This document shows positions 52,101 through 62,434 of a stretch of DNA of 64,000 nt, in pieces. The notes below the pieces were generated by a model, which did not search any database, was not told where the DNA came from, and worked only from the letters and a program-made list of their open reading frames with translations. Both the position numbers and the translations under genes were made by a program. Source of the DNA: Trichomonas tenax (Eukaryota > Parabasalia > Trichomonadida > Trichomonadidae); contig JALKBU010000120.1 in assembly GCA_023091735.1 (NCBI GenBank), forward strand, positions 1 through 64,000, read 5' to 3'. Position 1 is the stretch's first letter. Every line of letters starts with the position of its first letter.

Positions 52101-52552
52101 TTGTTACTCTTTCTTTCTACAAAGCTATTTATAAGGCCTTGTGGCTCGGATATATTGTAATTATTCCTGTTTTAATCCAATCATTCATCGAATGCGTGAA
52201 CGGAGATAACATCGAATTCCTCAAAAATCGCGTTGAAGAAGTTAGTCACATTTCATCAATGTGCACAAGGAAATTGACATCAGCTAATATACGATTGAGA
52301 GGAGCGAGACAGCCTGTATCCAAGAAACCAATTAAATTCGATGGAGGAAGAACAGTCGCTGCTTTTAGCGGGGGTTTTCCAAACATTGATGCGAATATTG
52401 AAATCACTTCGATTTTTAATACAAGACCAACAGAATCAGTTCTTGTTTTAGAGGATTCAGCGACATTCATGCTGAAGAGTGAATCACTGAAATGGTTCTC
52501 TGTCACTCCTTTTTCTCCCCTCAAAACACACGCGAAATATTATCCGTTATAG
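49112..52552 (+). CDS. WD40/helical-repeat protein, WDR17-like
   Basis: An 1146-residue protein. Residues about 60-610 hold roughly a dozen WD40 repeats in two propellers; the best are GHTGSVFSGQFMPNNGNIL, VVTHDKG-type repeats and AHITTIFSIAMHPDHPYLVA followed by TVCLW. Residues about 630-1090 are helical and TPR/IFT-like (DAAELFLKLGNHKKYCELMF, VCGEFDKALAAAPFVS, AAGLYLSFGDYISACWTL). This layout and the LFLKLGxxxxYCELM wording resemble WDR17, a conserved protein of ciliated organisms. A role in flagellar or vesicle-coat assembly is inferred. The more general alternative is a coatomer-type protein. Confidence 0.7.
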   Translation: MKRGSLKLVSSAVGGSNRPSRSLSSSCEYCAVCSNYIVFLYKMPKFEIVDAINCNGKIFLYICLQRNGYPILAYLTNEYILYFYNIKTHMLLQGSRIYIERSILHMEFSNMHDKLYFTTNKISSIYSVDINFQDSLEITLPISSVCKNFAVCPFSNNHLLIATNTMDIMLYNLETTEFIKYPNQIDVVSMKFSPLNNNVVLIITKKHKWLILNVEESSITLISECSNRSINIGTGDWLQDSPTTIVTTDLEKSVLYLWSITSGEVLKIISLSGQKISNIIRADEKDIKFYYANGIVSTYSLIDEKEQVLVNSGHTGSVFSGQFMPNNGNILATVSDDGRYCFWSVPTMKLIDTMKLKCEEFKHVYCVEFSPGGGYIVTGHDKGFISVYSNDARKLLFKEKLHNGNVLNVSWCKVQPNFIASISSDASCIVYDIKKKEIDSSIAAKDPLHKIQWSPFSIAIAIACMNGTLYVRSNGARYTLINIGKTSLLDVQWSLTNPNIVATCNETGEIAICDIETRTFKKFQAHNDACVTLCWVPELKDILVSAGKDGMIIVWDAQKLQPISAMQAHITTIFSIAMHPDHPYLVASMSKDTTVCLWTLEDCFTNSCSTILENTEKSIAAQNVSPKEGGDNIEKLVHRVLKDGFKTVFNDKDISHINDISVIMKTKANNLLKNIPLEMKTLQRAKNSRSKVIDAAELFLKLGNHKKYCELMFVCGEFDKALAAAPFVSYNFWKSLMEARTMVEDKLKNTYLYKLLCGEFEGAINDLIEIRDFDGAFLLMAAIDNHKHGPETMSVFRETEVNKIPYVNDYSDIPPIFDGYDVITKHVKKYKKHGKILLAAGLYLSFGDYISACWTLTFCGESLWAMEIAKKFKFEDEKFWMIHCARLVFNGMIDQAFSLAPMRVKKQLMPMLDTSHISDDFYQKFGLQKPDFYLSQAAHDRTNMKGLNLMLGSRVQEGMNLFIARIQNLMKEKVFDFVEFTTFVEILERITETNNTVVTLSFYKAIYKALWLGYIVIIPVLIQSFIECVNGDNIEFLKNRVEEVSHISSMCTRKLTSANIRLRGARQPVSKKPIKFDGGRTVAAFSGGFPNIDANIEITSIFNTRPTESVLVLEDSATFMLKSESLKWFSVTPFSPLKTHAKYYPL

Positions 52553-52986
52553 ATTATGTTATTATTATATTGTTTGATATATTAAATTGTTTGTTTGATA
52601 CTATACTAGAAAATTTCGCATCTTTTTATCAATATATCAATTTTGATTGATATATCAAAAATATCAGAATCAAAATGAAGCAAATTCTATTATACCCAGA
52701 TAATAGAGATGGTTTTTAAAATATATTTTTAAGTTTGAAGAAATATTTTTTCGACTGAAAAATATTATGTAACTGAGCAAAAATATTTTAGATTTAAAAT
52801 ATATTGCTTATGAAAATTATAGGCTTAGCTTATCAGTTTATGTTGTCATTTAATTTTTCGAGAAAAATCAGCTTGAAAGTAAATTTTGTGACATTATGGA
52901 AGTATACAATGTATAGATGTCAAAAATCAGATGATAAAAGACTGTATATTTATATAAAAGTGACAGATTTTTGGAAAATATTTTTT
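52553..52986. promoter_or_regulatory. Upstream region of the CARMIL-like gene
   Basis: AT-rich. TAGATGTCAAAAATCAG (52915-52931) and AAAAGTGACAGAT (52957-52969) lie 20-70 bp before the ATG at 52987. The open frame continues upstream to 52810, but that part reads like random AT-rich sequence. Confidence 0.45.
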
Positions 52987-55608
52987 ATGAATGAAAGAGA
53001 CAAAACGAGACTGAAGGAGAACAGAAAAGTGAGCGCCAGAGCGTCCATCAAAGCGAAATCGATTGATTCGCGCATTTTATCGCGAGATGTGACAATAACG
53101 ATCTCAGATACGCATTTTATCGTCCAAACTCGATCAGATATCAACGACTACAGGGAGTATTCGTGGTTTCTGTTGAAGAAAATCGACATTCAAGATAAAA
53201 TATTATATCTCACATTTTTACAAACGAATTTGAAGTATCAATCAGATCAAGCATCGCACCTTTATAACGTAATACTCGATATTTTACCAAGAATATTCAA
53301 AACATCCGAATTATTAAATGTTGGATTAGTTTTAAGCCTGAATTATCCAAAACCGAATTGTAATTCAGCACTTTTACGGCTGCAGCAGAAGAATAAAATC
53401 AAAAATAACCCAATACTCACGAATTGTTATAATTCGATTTCTAAACAACTCACGTTCACTCAGAATGAGATTGATTTCTCGAAATTCATCATTGACACGA
53501 ACTTCATTCAACCGTGCGCCGATATAATACCTTTAATACCGAATATCACGAGTTTGATCGTTAATAATTATGAAAGAGATGAATTGTTCTATTCAAGCGA
53601 TATAGGAAAGGACTCTGGGTCCATAGAACACATACAATTCAATGGTTTGATATCATCATATTTTGATAAATTTATTAAGTTTTTACAAAATAATAAATTC
53701 TCAAAAATCACTGCTTTCTCGTTTATGAACTCTAAAATGACAGAAAAGCACTTAGAAACACTGTTGCAATACGCAAAAACAACACAACTCACTTCACTCA
53801 ATTTCACAAACGCGATTGTACCAAAAGCATTGACATATTTTTTCTTTACATTCCTAAATGATCGAAACATATCGAATCTCACCCAACTGTCGCTCAATTT
53901 AATGCAAAATCTCAATTTTTATGCAATATTTCCATCAATTTCGAATATCACGTTTTTAAGTGTTGAAAATTGTGGATTAGATATTGCCAACTTCTTGTCA
54001 AGGTCTGTGAAGTCGAAATTGCCAAATTGCACAACTTTGAATTTATCATCAAGTTTTTGCAAGGAATTAGGTTTTTTTGACTTAGAATTTCCTCCAAAGC
54101 TCACAAACTTAATTCTCAACAACGTGGAATGGGGTGATAATGCTTTATTAACATTTTTCAAGTCAATCGATCGTTCTTATGATGGCGGACTTCGAGTTTC
54201 ATTCATAAACACAAAATGTTCGTCAGGAGAGTGGAACAAAGTGTTCCAATACCTTCCTTCCATTCATCCGAACCTCTTTGTCTCTTTGATATGGGATTAT
54301 AACCAAATCTGCAGCAAATTCGTAGAATTTATATCGAATCAAAAATGTTTGAAATATTTTTCATTGTCGCATTCACTTTCGCAAGAAGACAGTTCTCTTT
54401 TTAGTTTATTTTCAGCTCTCGCGAGTTCTCCACACTTATCGCATTTAGTCCTTCAAGGAGACAACGAACACAGATTAGGAATGTCGATAGAAAGCTTATT
54501 TAAGCTGTTGAAGACAAATTCAAAAACATTAAATTATTTGGACATTTCTAACAGTTATTGTGGTGATTCAGGCATGGAAACCATCAAATCTTTCATTACA
54601 GGTCCTGTTTCACCAAAAGTATTGATAATTGACGGCACACAACCGAATGAACTCGATCCATTACTTTCGTTATTGAAAGAAAGTCTCGAAAGCGATCACG
54701 ACACGTCTATTTCTTTTCCAATCGATGATTTCAATTATCTAAAGATATCAAAGAAGATAAACGAGAAACAGTTCGATCAGATTGTAGATTTATATCGATC
54801 CCCTGAAGGCGATTCAGACTCAATATTTGATCTTCCTTTCTTCGTTTATATCGAAAATGAAGACGCTGCATTTCCAAAATACGTAACAGCATCACATATC
54901 ACTGAATCGCAGTCTTCCAGCAAGAACCAAGATGACCATAGGTCAAAGAGATTGTTTGAAATGACAAAAACGAATTATGTTCCAAAAGTTTCTATATCGA
55001 AATCAAATCCAAAGATTGATATTTTGGGTAACTTTATATCAACAAATAGCGAAGAAACTCTTGCATCATCAAATCGCGCTGTTGGAGCACCAACAGTTGC
55101 ATTTTCGGTCTCTAAATCAGATCTCAGATCAAACATTGACAACGACAGCACAAATATTGGTGAAATCAATGGAGGTGTTAAATCTTGTTATTCGAGTCCC
55201 AAACTCAAAGAAATACACGAACCATCGAAGCCACCGCCGGGAAGTTATGGTTCTCCACGTCGTGGAATAAGAAACACGAGTCCAAAACAATTTCGTTTTC
55301 ATAATGATATATTATCGAGTTCTTCATCATCAACAAAAGAATCATCATCAGAAATGTTGATTACGATGGATAACGTCCACAAAGACAAAAATCCAATAAT
55401 GAATCTGCAAACAAAAGAGAAAATAACTCCAACTTCGTCAAAAGGAAGTCTTCCTTCATCTATATCTCAGACTAACAGCAAAATATGGGAATTTCCAATA
55501 GAAAGAGTTGAAATTCCTGATCAATGGGCAAATACTCAACAGAAGTATTCCATCATAGAAAGTATGAAACAGCTGTCAAAGATACAGCACAACCATTATC
55601 CAAATTGA
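52987..55608 (+). CDS. CARMIL-like leucine-rich-repeat protein
   Basis: An 873-residue protein, choosing the ATG at 52987 after AAAAGTGACA. Residues about 1-105 look like a PH-type domain (RDVTITISDTHFIVQTRSD, then LLKKIDIQDKILYLTFLQ). Residues about 165-590 carry RI-type leucine-rich repeats (ITAFSFMNSKMTEKHLETLL, LTSLNFTNAIVPKALTYF, LNYLDISNSYCGDSGMETI). The last 220 residues are Ser/Pro-rich and disordered, with a proline patch (PSKPPPGSYGSPRR). PH, LRR and Pro-rich tail in this order resemble CARMIL/LRRC16, which regulates actin capping protein. A capping-protein-binding motif was not found, so the call is tentative. Confidence 0.6.
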   Translation: MNERDKTRLKENRKVSARASIKAKSIDSRILSRDVTITISDTHFIVQTRSDINDYREYSWFLLKKIDIQDKILYLTFLQTNLKYQSDQASHLYNVILDILPRIFKTSELLNVGLVLSLNYPKPNCNSALLRLQQKNKIKNNPILTNCYNSISKQLTFTQNEIDFSKFIIDTNFIQPCADIIPLIPNITSLIVNNYERDELFYSSDIGKDSGSIEHIQFNGLISSYFDKFIKFLQNNKFSKITAFSFMNSKMTEKHLETLLQYAKTTQLTSLNFTNAIVPKALTYFFFTFLNDRNISNLTQLSLNLMQNLNFYAIFPSISNITFLSVENCGLDIANFLSRSVKSKLPNCTTLNLSSSFCKELGFFDLEFPPKLTNLILNNVEWGDNALLTFFKSIDRSYDGGLRVSFINTKCSSGEWNKVFQYLPSIHPNLFVSLIWDYNQICSKFVEFISNQKCLKYFSLSHSLSQEDSSLFSLFSALASSPHLSHLVLQGDNEHRLGMSIESLFKLLKTNSKTLNYLDISNSYCGDSGMETIKSFITGPVSPKVLIIDGTQPNELDPLLSLLKESLESDHDTSISFPIDDFNYLKISKKINEKQFDQIVDLYRSPEGDSDSIFDLPFFVYIENEDAAFPKYVTASHITESQSSSKNQDDHRSKRLFEMTKTNYVPKVSISKSNPKIDILGNFISTNSEETLASSNRAVGAPTVAFSVSKSDLRSNIDNDSTNIGEINGGVKSCYSSPKLKEIHEPSKPPPGSYGSPRRGIRNTSPKQFRFHNDILSSSSSSTKESSSEMLITMDNVHKDKNPIMNLQTKEKITPTSSKGSLPSSISQTNSKIWEFPIERVEIPDQWANTQQKYSIIESMKQLSKIQHNHYPN

Positions 55609-56115
55609 TTAATATTTTATGTGAAATAATATAATTTCGAAATAAAACTGTTTGTATATTATCATTCAAAAGTGCAACATTGCCGATCAAGGAAACTTAA
55701 TTTTTTTCATGATAAAAGATTGTCAAAATAGCATCCATAGCTTTCGACCACATGATAATATTCAGATCCAAACCATTAACACAACCAAAGACTTGCATGA
55801 TTTTAAATTAAAAACTTTAAAAAATATATTTTGATTAGAACTGAATTTATAATTATAATATATATATTTCAATATTTGATATCAATAACCATAACTGAAT
55901 TTATAATTATAATCGAAAACTCATATAGTTTTAGCTAAATCTTACAACTAAAGACTTTAAATAATCATTTTGCAGAATTTATGATAAAATTTGGTGAATA
56001 TTAGGAAGTAAGTCGTTTTAATCATGAAAAGCTGTGTCTTATTATGATTGTAGCTGTGTATTATGTAAAAAATGAATTTATTTTGACATACTACAATAAT
56101 AGATTCACTTTATTT
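55609..56115. other. Convergent AT-rich spacer
   Basis: It contains a short repeated phrase, CTGAATTTATAATTATAAT, at about 55842 and 55895. No gene is recognised. Confidence 0.5.
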
Positions 56116-57423
56116 TTATTTCTTCTTTGGCTTGAATTCCGCATAGATCTGCTCACCAGTCTGGTACAGACTGACTAAGACAGCGATGATAGTGAAGCCA
56201 ACAATGAACCAAGCGACACAGGTTCTCCAGAATGGCTCTCCGCGTTGGTTCCTGATGTAGAAAATGGACGGCATAAAGAAGATAATTGTTGGTGTGAAAA
56301 TACCACCGACAATATCGAAGAAGAGAATAACGTTCTCAGATGTTGCAGCCAAGCAAGCAGCACAGACAGCGATTGATGTACCGATGGCAATCCATCTGAA
56401 TGTCGTCGGTGGCTGATCCTTCCAGATGAGGTTGTTTACAGAGTTACGAGCAGCCCAAACAACGATTGGAACAGAAAGGACGAGCATGAAGATTAAACCT
56501 GCAATTGTGATCTTTGTGAAGACGTTGCTTGTGTTGTAGTATTCGAGTGAAGAGCCGTGACCGATGTTGAAAAGATCGAGATATGTCATCAATCCAAATG
56601 AGTTGTACAAGAAATAGGCCGTAACGATTGTAACCATGGAGAGTTTTCTTCCACGGCCGACTGTTGCCATTTTCATTGGCTCTAAAGCGGCAAAATAGTT
56701 GAGATGGCAGTTATATGCCATTGAATTTACAGCGAGTGATGTGATTGCGGCTTCTCCGAAGTGGAACCATTTGAACTCATGCTGTGGGTCGAATCCGTTC
56801 TTGTGGATGTGAACAATCATCCAATAACCAGCGTGAATAATCAAAAGAATGATTGTAAACGTAGAAAGGACGGCAAGCTTCTCAAGAATGTGAATGGACT
56901 TCAAACATACAAGTGGAACTGAGAAACAAACAGCCATAATGATCGTCCAAAATCTTTTGCTGCCGAGTGGGAAATTGTAATTAACAGTACCAAGAAGTTG
57001 TGGCATTAAGCGGCCATTCCAAAGGCAGTAAATCATTGAAGCACCAAGCTGAACGCAAGTAATCATGACATTAATAATCCAAAGTCTGTTCTTTCCAAAG
57101 GTATGCGCAAAGAGGCCTCTGTAGTCGTATGTATGGGTGAAGTAGCCTGATTCTGCCATGAACGAAAGAGTAAAATATCCAATAATCGCAAAAATGAGAG
57201 AAATGATTAAAGAGAGGCCTACACCTGATGTAAAGCAGTAGGGAACCATCAGCGTACCAGAACCAATGGCTGTGTTTAAGAGAAGTTGAAAAGCATCGAA
57301 AAGAGACGATCTCTCGGGCATTGGCGTGTGAAAGATTTTCTGGTCCTCGATGCCGGTGATCATTAACGATTCTTCGGTCCTTAGAGAATCAGATGGTTCG
57401 AGAAGAGGTGCATCTTGAATCAT
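56116..57423 (-). CDS. Amino-acid transporter, AAAP family (SLC38/AVT-like)
   Basis: A 435-residue protein from the ATG at 57423, directly preceded by AAAAGTGACAAG. About 11 membrane helices begin near residue 40. TM1 reads FQLLLNTAIGSGTLMVPYCF, the family signature with the unwound GSG. A cytosolic N-terminus of about 40 residues includes DAPLLEPSD. AAAP carriers move neutral amino acids with protons or sodium across plasma or lysosomal membranes. Parabasalids rely heavily on amino-acid uptake. Substrate and location are not visible. The frame extends 11 codons upstream without an ATG. Confidence 0.88.
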   Translation of the reverse strand: MIQDAPLLEPSDSLRTEESLMITGIEDQKIFHTPMPERSSLFDAFQLLLNTAIGSGTLMVPYCFTSGVGLSLIISLIFAIIGYFTLSFMAESGYFTHTYDYRGLFAHTFGKNRLWIINVMITCVQLGASMIYCLWNGRLMPQLLGTVNYNFPLGSKRFWTIIMAVCFSVPLVCLKSIHILEKLAVLSTFTIILLIIHAGYWMIVHIHKNGFDPQHEFKWFHFGEAAITSLAVNSMAYNCHLNYFAALEPMKMATVGRGRKLSMVTIVTAYFLYNSFGLMTYLDLFNIGHGSSLEYYNTSNVFTKITIAGLIFMLVLSVPIVVWAARNSVNNLIWKDQPPTTFRWIAIGTSIAVCAACLAATSENVILFFDIVGGIFTPTIIFFMPSIFYIRNQRGEPFWRTCVAWFIVGFTIIAVLVSLYQTGEQIYAEFKPKKK

Positions 57424-57929
57424 CTTGTCACTTTTATCATCGTTGAGTTTTATCAATTATATCTCGAAAACTTGATTTTTGGAATATCCATAGCATGGAG
57501 ATCATGAATATCATAAAATTTTTGATGACAAGCAGTTACAAAAAAATCGGAAATAAAAAAACGGATTTTATAATTCTTTGGGTAATTAACACATCATTAT
57601 CATTTGGCATAGACTATCTACTATATACATCAAATGAGGTTGAGTTATTATTACAGATATTGTTATGTTTGAGATCATTTCCGATCAAAATTTAAGACTA
57701 AGGCCGATTGAATGAATGTGCCATGGATTTAAGAATAAGCTGCAACTTGTGTATCATTCATTTTGTGAAATCAATCGTTGGCTGTTTTGAGTGAAAATGA
57801 TATAATATATAGAATTTTTCAACTCCCTCAATCTCTAACAAATTTTGTCATTATTCTTAGGATAGATTCTATGTGATATAAGGCATGTACAGACAAATTT
57901 TCGACGATGTTGGTGCTTCCTAATATGAC
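57424..57929. other. AT-rich spacer
   Basis: No gene recognised. Confidence 0.45.
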
Positions 57930-58247
57930 TTGGTATTCCAAATATTTCTCATCAATCAATATGCCAAATTTCGTCGACATCTGTTTGGCATAATAGTTGT
58001 TGATGGGTCAATCATTTACATAGATACGATATGGCTTCAAGATTCCAATGCAATGTTCTTCAAATTAAAACAATTTAACAAAATTATGCTTGCATCTGGA
58101 GAGAAAATTCAACCATTAGTTGTCGCTGCTTTTGATGAAGATAGAGAGATGCTCAATTTCCTAGTGGATCATGGCTGTAATATAAAAAAATTTCCAGACA
58201 CAAAAAAGTGCTGTTCAATCAGGAATAAGATTTTCTCAACGGTTTAA
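57930..58247 (+). pseudogene. Ankyrin-repeat gene remnant
   Basis: The frame has no ATG until 58053. It contains one fair ankyrin repeat (IQPLVVAAFDEDREMLNFLV, then DHGCNIKK) preceded by a degenerate piece. It ends soon after, so this is probably the relic of a longer ankyrin gene. Confidence 0.4.
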
Positions 58248-58917
58248 ATTTGTGTCAATTTTTTGGGACATAATTTTTTTTTTGCCACATCTTTTATTTA
58301 TAATCTTCACATTTATAACATATAGCATTGTTATATTTATTCCGGGTGAATCTTATAATCATATTTAGATCCTATTTTCTTCAAAATAAAGAGAATTATT
58401 TGTTTAAGAAAATGTTTTTACATTCACTTCCCTTATAAATAAAATGATACATTTTCCCAAACTATTTGGAAACTCTCTGACCATTGCTTAAATCTTGAAA
58501 TGTTTATTTTTCAATTTGGATTGTTACAAGTTTTTGGACAAATATGAAATTGAAGACATACGATTATTTTCTATTCAAAAACATATCATTGTTAAAGAGA
58601 AAATAATCATACCTCTACGGTTTAAATTTTTAGCACATTTTTCAGTGCGCTTTCACGCCCGTAAATATTCATTCGACATATTTTGCGACTTTAAAGTGCC
58701 AAAAGAAATTCATATATCGTCACAATGTGACAAAAGAAATCCACTTTGAGTTTTCAAAAAGTTTTGCTATTAAAACAACATCACAGAACATTATTTCCAT
58801 ATTAAGTTTTTATATCAAAACCAACCTAAGCAATGATTGGGTTATGATCTATTTAAATAAGAAATGATGTCTGTTTCTTTTTAGTTTATAAGAGTGGAAA
58901 ATTAATCAATACATATT
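58248..58917. other. AT-rich spacer
   Basis: An 84-codon open frame at 58495-58749 has no recognisable domain and is not called. Nothing else is seen. Confidence 0.4.
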
Positions 58918-59954
58918 TTAGCGATAAGAAACTCGATATTTATTATAGCGGACAAATTTCTGTGTTTTATAGGTGATTCGCGGGAAGATTGTACAAGCTT
59001 CTGTTGAAAAATATTTGTATTGGAAATCAGTTGGCTGATTCAATGCATTTCTAACTATGATATCTTGTGGAACTTCATCAAAATAACACCCAATGCTTTC
59101 GATATTCACAAATACACTTTTTCCAAAAATGTTATTCACAGAACATTGAAGAAAGTTGCAAACTAAAATCGTTCCATTTGTGTTTTCAAACGATAATAAA
59201 TGAGAGCCACCAGAATTGTTGATAAAATCGCAACACTTAAATGAGACAATCCAATTTTCTGCGTTGCGATAAGAACAATGTCCAAACGAATCATCTCTTT
59301 GAGTATTATGCGAAAATGTTGAAAACAAAATGTTTGAAAATTCTGTAGATCCAATTTTGAAAAAGCATTCATTAGTTATGTTTGAATGAGAGCAGTTAAT
59401 GTTTCAGATATGAGAGCATTCTTCGACCAATATATTATTTTTGCAATCTTCAAATCCAGATTGAATAATTGAAGAAGAATAAATTGAAGTATCATCACCT
59501 CTAGCGCAGCAATAAGCATTGTTATATGTACAAGATTTATAGCTGCCAATTCTATTTTGTACACATTTACCAAGCTCCGCCTCAAAAGAAACTACAAAAC
59601 TATATAATTCATTAGAATTGGAACAATTTGAAAAGCAGCAATCCTCAATCAAAAACATATTTGATTCGCGTTGGAGGCGTAAATGAAAGAAATAACTCCA
59701 TCACTTATATTGACGAAATTGCAAAAACTCAAATAATAATCATAAGCAGTGAGCATAGTTTGATGGGAGTTTGAAAAGCTTTCATTTTGACTTATTTTTT
59801 CCACATTTGCTTCATCAAAAAATTCGTTCAACTCGTTTTGTAAAAATGCATCTTTCGAAAAAGAATTTATCATACCTTCTGGCTTCATAGATAATAGAAA
59901 GCAATGAGAAGATGAGTAGAGGAGACTGTTGATGAATAACAATAGACTTTTCAT
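58918..59954 (-). pseudogene. Pmp-like surface protein pseudogene (frameshift plus TGA)
   Basis: The first frame starts at 59954 with a signal peptide (MKSLLLFINSLLYSSSHCFL) and runs to 59649. The same type of sequence continues in another frame from about 59665 (NMFLIEDCCFSNCSN), showing a frameshift near 59650-59670. That frame is broken by TGA at 59404-59406 (after EECSHI) and resumes in register (NINCSHSNITNECFFKIGS) to the stop at 58918. The Cys/Asn/Ser-rich units (CCFSNCSNS, CCDFINNSGGSHLLSFENTN) are beta-helix repeats of the Pmp type. No membrane helix or tail remains. Confidence 0.8.
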
Positions 59955-60729
59955 TTTTTATGATTTTTTTTAATTTTTGACTTCATATTTAAATTTTCCA
60001 AGAAAAAATAAACGAGATAAGTCAAGATTGAACAAAAACAAAGACACACAGCAGATGATATCCGTTGTCTCATTGCTTCGGAACAGTTGAAATAAAGCAA
60101 ATTTTTTGTCAATTTTTAAGGACAAAATCGTTTTTGATGTTTGGCACATCATATTTTTATCTTTGAAGTTATAATACTCATTACTGTTACTTTTATTTGA
60201 TATGTTTCATGTATTAATTCAAAATTATTTTCCACTCGGAACTTAAAATTAATATCACATGAAGTTCATTAATTAAAACTAAATTTGATGCAATAAGATT
60301 CTATGATTGAATATCGAAAGAGAGATTATAACATTAAGCATATTGAAATTTATAAATAAATGAATTATTAACTCAAAAACAGTATCTTTCTAGGTCACTT
60401 AGATTTTCTTAATCTCCAACACGAAAACTCAATATATTTTGTTTTTCCACATCAAAGAAAAAATAAAATGAATGTATTCCATACATTTGATTGGTATGAG
60501 CTTTAGCAAGTTCACAAAAGTATCAATTAGCAACAGTTGTTCTTTGAGAATAAATTTACTTGTTTCATTATTGCTTCTTTGGAAGAAAATTGCTTTGTTA
60601 GTATTTTTTTACTATTTGAAAGATTTTTAAAGTAACACTATCCAAGCTCACAAACTAATGGGTTCTATAAAGTTGCAAGGACTAATCGAGACTAAACACC
60701 TTTGATTAGTCTCGAGATTTTTGATACTG
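59955..60729. other. AT-rich spacer with a small inverted repeat
   Basis: GACTAATC at about 60690 pairs with GATTAGTC at about 60711 (8 bp). No gene is recognised. Confidence 0.4.
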
Positions 60730-60870
60730 TTAATTATCCATGAGAATCAAAAATATACCTTTGATAAAAGTCATTAATTTAATTAAAATTAAAGTACCTA
60801 AAAATATCATCAATCCACCTAACCATGATAGTAATTGGTGTTGCAATGAAGGCATCTCAATGATCACCAC
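60730..60870 (-). other. Orphan membrane-helix segment after the BspA-like gene
   Basis: On the same strand as the BspA-like frame and 64 bp past its stop, an open stretch after TTTTTTAG encodes 46 residues. It has one clear membrane helix (LLSWLGGLMIFLGTLILIKL) and a short tail. BspA-like surface proteins often end in such a helix. It is in a different frame, so it is either a 3' exon or a relic cut off by a frameshift. Confidence 0.4.
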
Positions 60871-60934
60871 CTAAAAAAGAAAGGGAATTTAAGAGGAGCG
60901 TCCATGGATAAATAACTTTGTAAAATAGAAATGA

Positions 60935-62254
60935 TTATATTGAGTCAGAATCATACAATAGAATGAAAACAGCTAAAGCAGAGTGTGCCTTAAATTGGAA
61001 TGAAAGAGGACAGCAATTAGGAACGCTGTGGAAGCATCTTGGAGTAGGCGTTGCTGATGGCCAAGGAGTCCTTGGATTCAAACATTCTGGTAAAACTAAA
61101 TTAATATTCGAAGACTTAAAAAGTGATGAATATGGATAATTTGATGGAACCCTTAATTCTTTAATATTGATTGGCAATATATTTGTATCCAGTTTTGATT
61201 TGACGCCATAATATTCAACAACAGATATGTTGCATTGATAAAAAGTATTTGTTCCAATTTGTCCAACCGAAGAAGGAATTTTGAATGAAGTGATATTACA
61301 ATAAACGAAAATGCTGTTACCAATCGAATATAAAGATTCTGGAAGAATAATTTCTTGAAGTTTATCGCATTCATAGAATGTTTCATCAGGTAATAGATAT
61401 ATTGAACTCACAGATATATCAACAGATCTGAGTTCTCTGCAGCATCGAAAAGCGCGAGAATTAAAAGATTCAATAACAACTTCGAGTTTATAACTTGTAA
61501 AATTGCAGCCTGTGAAGACGCCCGATGATGCAAAGAAACGAACAGTTGGAAGAATTCGTGCTGTTCCATTTGCAGGATATTTTACAAGAGAAACAAAATC
61601 TCGTGAATACAAAACTCCTTCGTAAACTCTGAAAAATGGAGAATGATTAATAAATGTATTTAAGCTCCTGCAGCATCCAAAAGGGCAGTTTCCTATTTCA
61701 GTCATGTCCCTGGGAATCTCTATACTGCTTATAAAAGTATATCCGAAGCAAAAATGCGCAAATGACGTTAATGTTGGCGGAACAGAGATTTCTTCGAGAT
61801 TTGATTTATGAAAATGATATTTTCCGGTGAATTGAGTCAATTTCGTCTGTGATAAATCGGCTGTTTTAATGCATGAGTATGAAAAACAGTCAGTTAGCAA
61901 TTCTGTCACACTTGGGCCTAAAGTTATTGAAGTAATATTCGAATAACTAAATGCGTATTCTCCAACTGAAACTAAACTATCAGGAAGGACAATTCCCGTC
62001 AGTTGACAGTATATAAATGCGTTTTTACTAATTTTTGTGATTGTTTTATCAGGCAATAAATTTGGAAGATTTAATATTCCGGTAAAAGTAATCGGAATCG
62101 CTGCAGTATTTCCATCACCGATTGATGTTTCTCCTCTGTATTCTGTATATGTAACAGGAGGGCTTGTTGATGAAGTAGGAATCTAAATAAATTCAAGTTA
62201 ACAAAATCAAACCACCAATAAATAAATGGTACTTTTTGACAAGAATCTTCTCAT
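60935..62254 (-). CDS. BspA-like LRR_5 surface protein, unusual 5' and 3' ends
   Basis: The open frame from 62182 to 60935 encodes 415 residues with about ten LRR_5 repeats (ISKNAFIYCQLTGIVLPDSL, VSVGEYAFSYSNITSITLGP, DETFYECDKLQEIILPESLY). It ends PRTPWPSATPTPRC followed by a weakly hydrophobic tail. The frame has no early ATG. An ATG at 62254 opens a signal-like peptide (MRRFLSKSTIYLLV) that would join the frame if 30 bases (62183-62212, GTTTGA...TTATTTAG) were spliced out. The alternative is a pseudogene with a lesion there. At the 3' end the expected membrane helix is found only out of frame (60730-60870). A surface adhesin-like role is known for the family. Confidence 0.65.
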
Positions 62255-62434
62255 TTTTCGCTTATTCTTTCATTATAAATCGATACAACACTATATACTC
62301 TATTATAAAATATCATTGTTATTTCTTAAATATTTCTATAACAAAAGTTATTTCATCTTTTTTTTTGACAATATTTTTTTGTAAGACTTAATTTTTTTGT
62401 TTATAATCTAAAAAGAATTATACTACTCCAAAAT

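Noticed and set aside
58495..58749. 84-codon open frame
   Set aside because: No recognisable domain; probably chance or highly decayed sequence.
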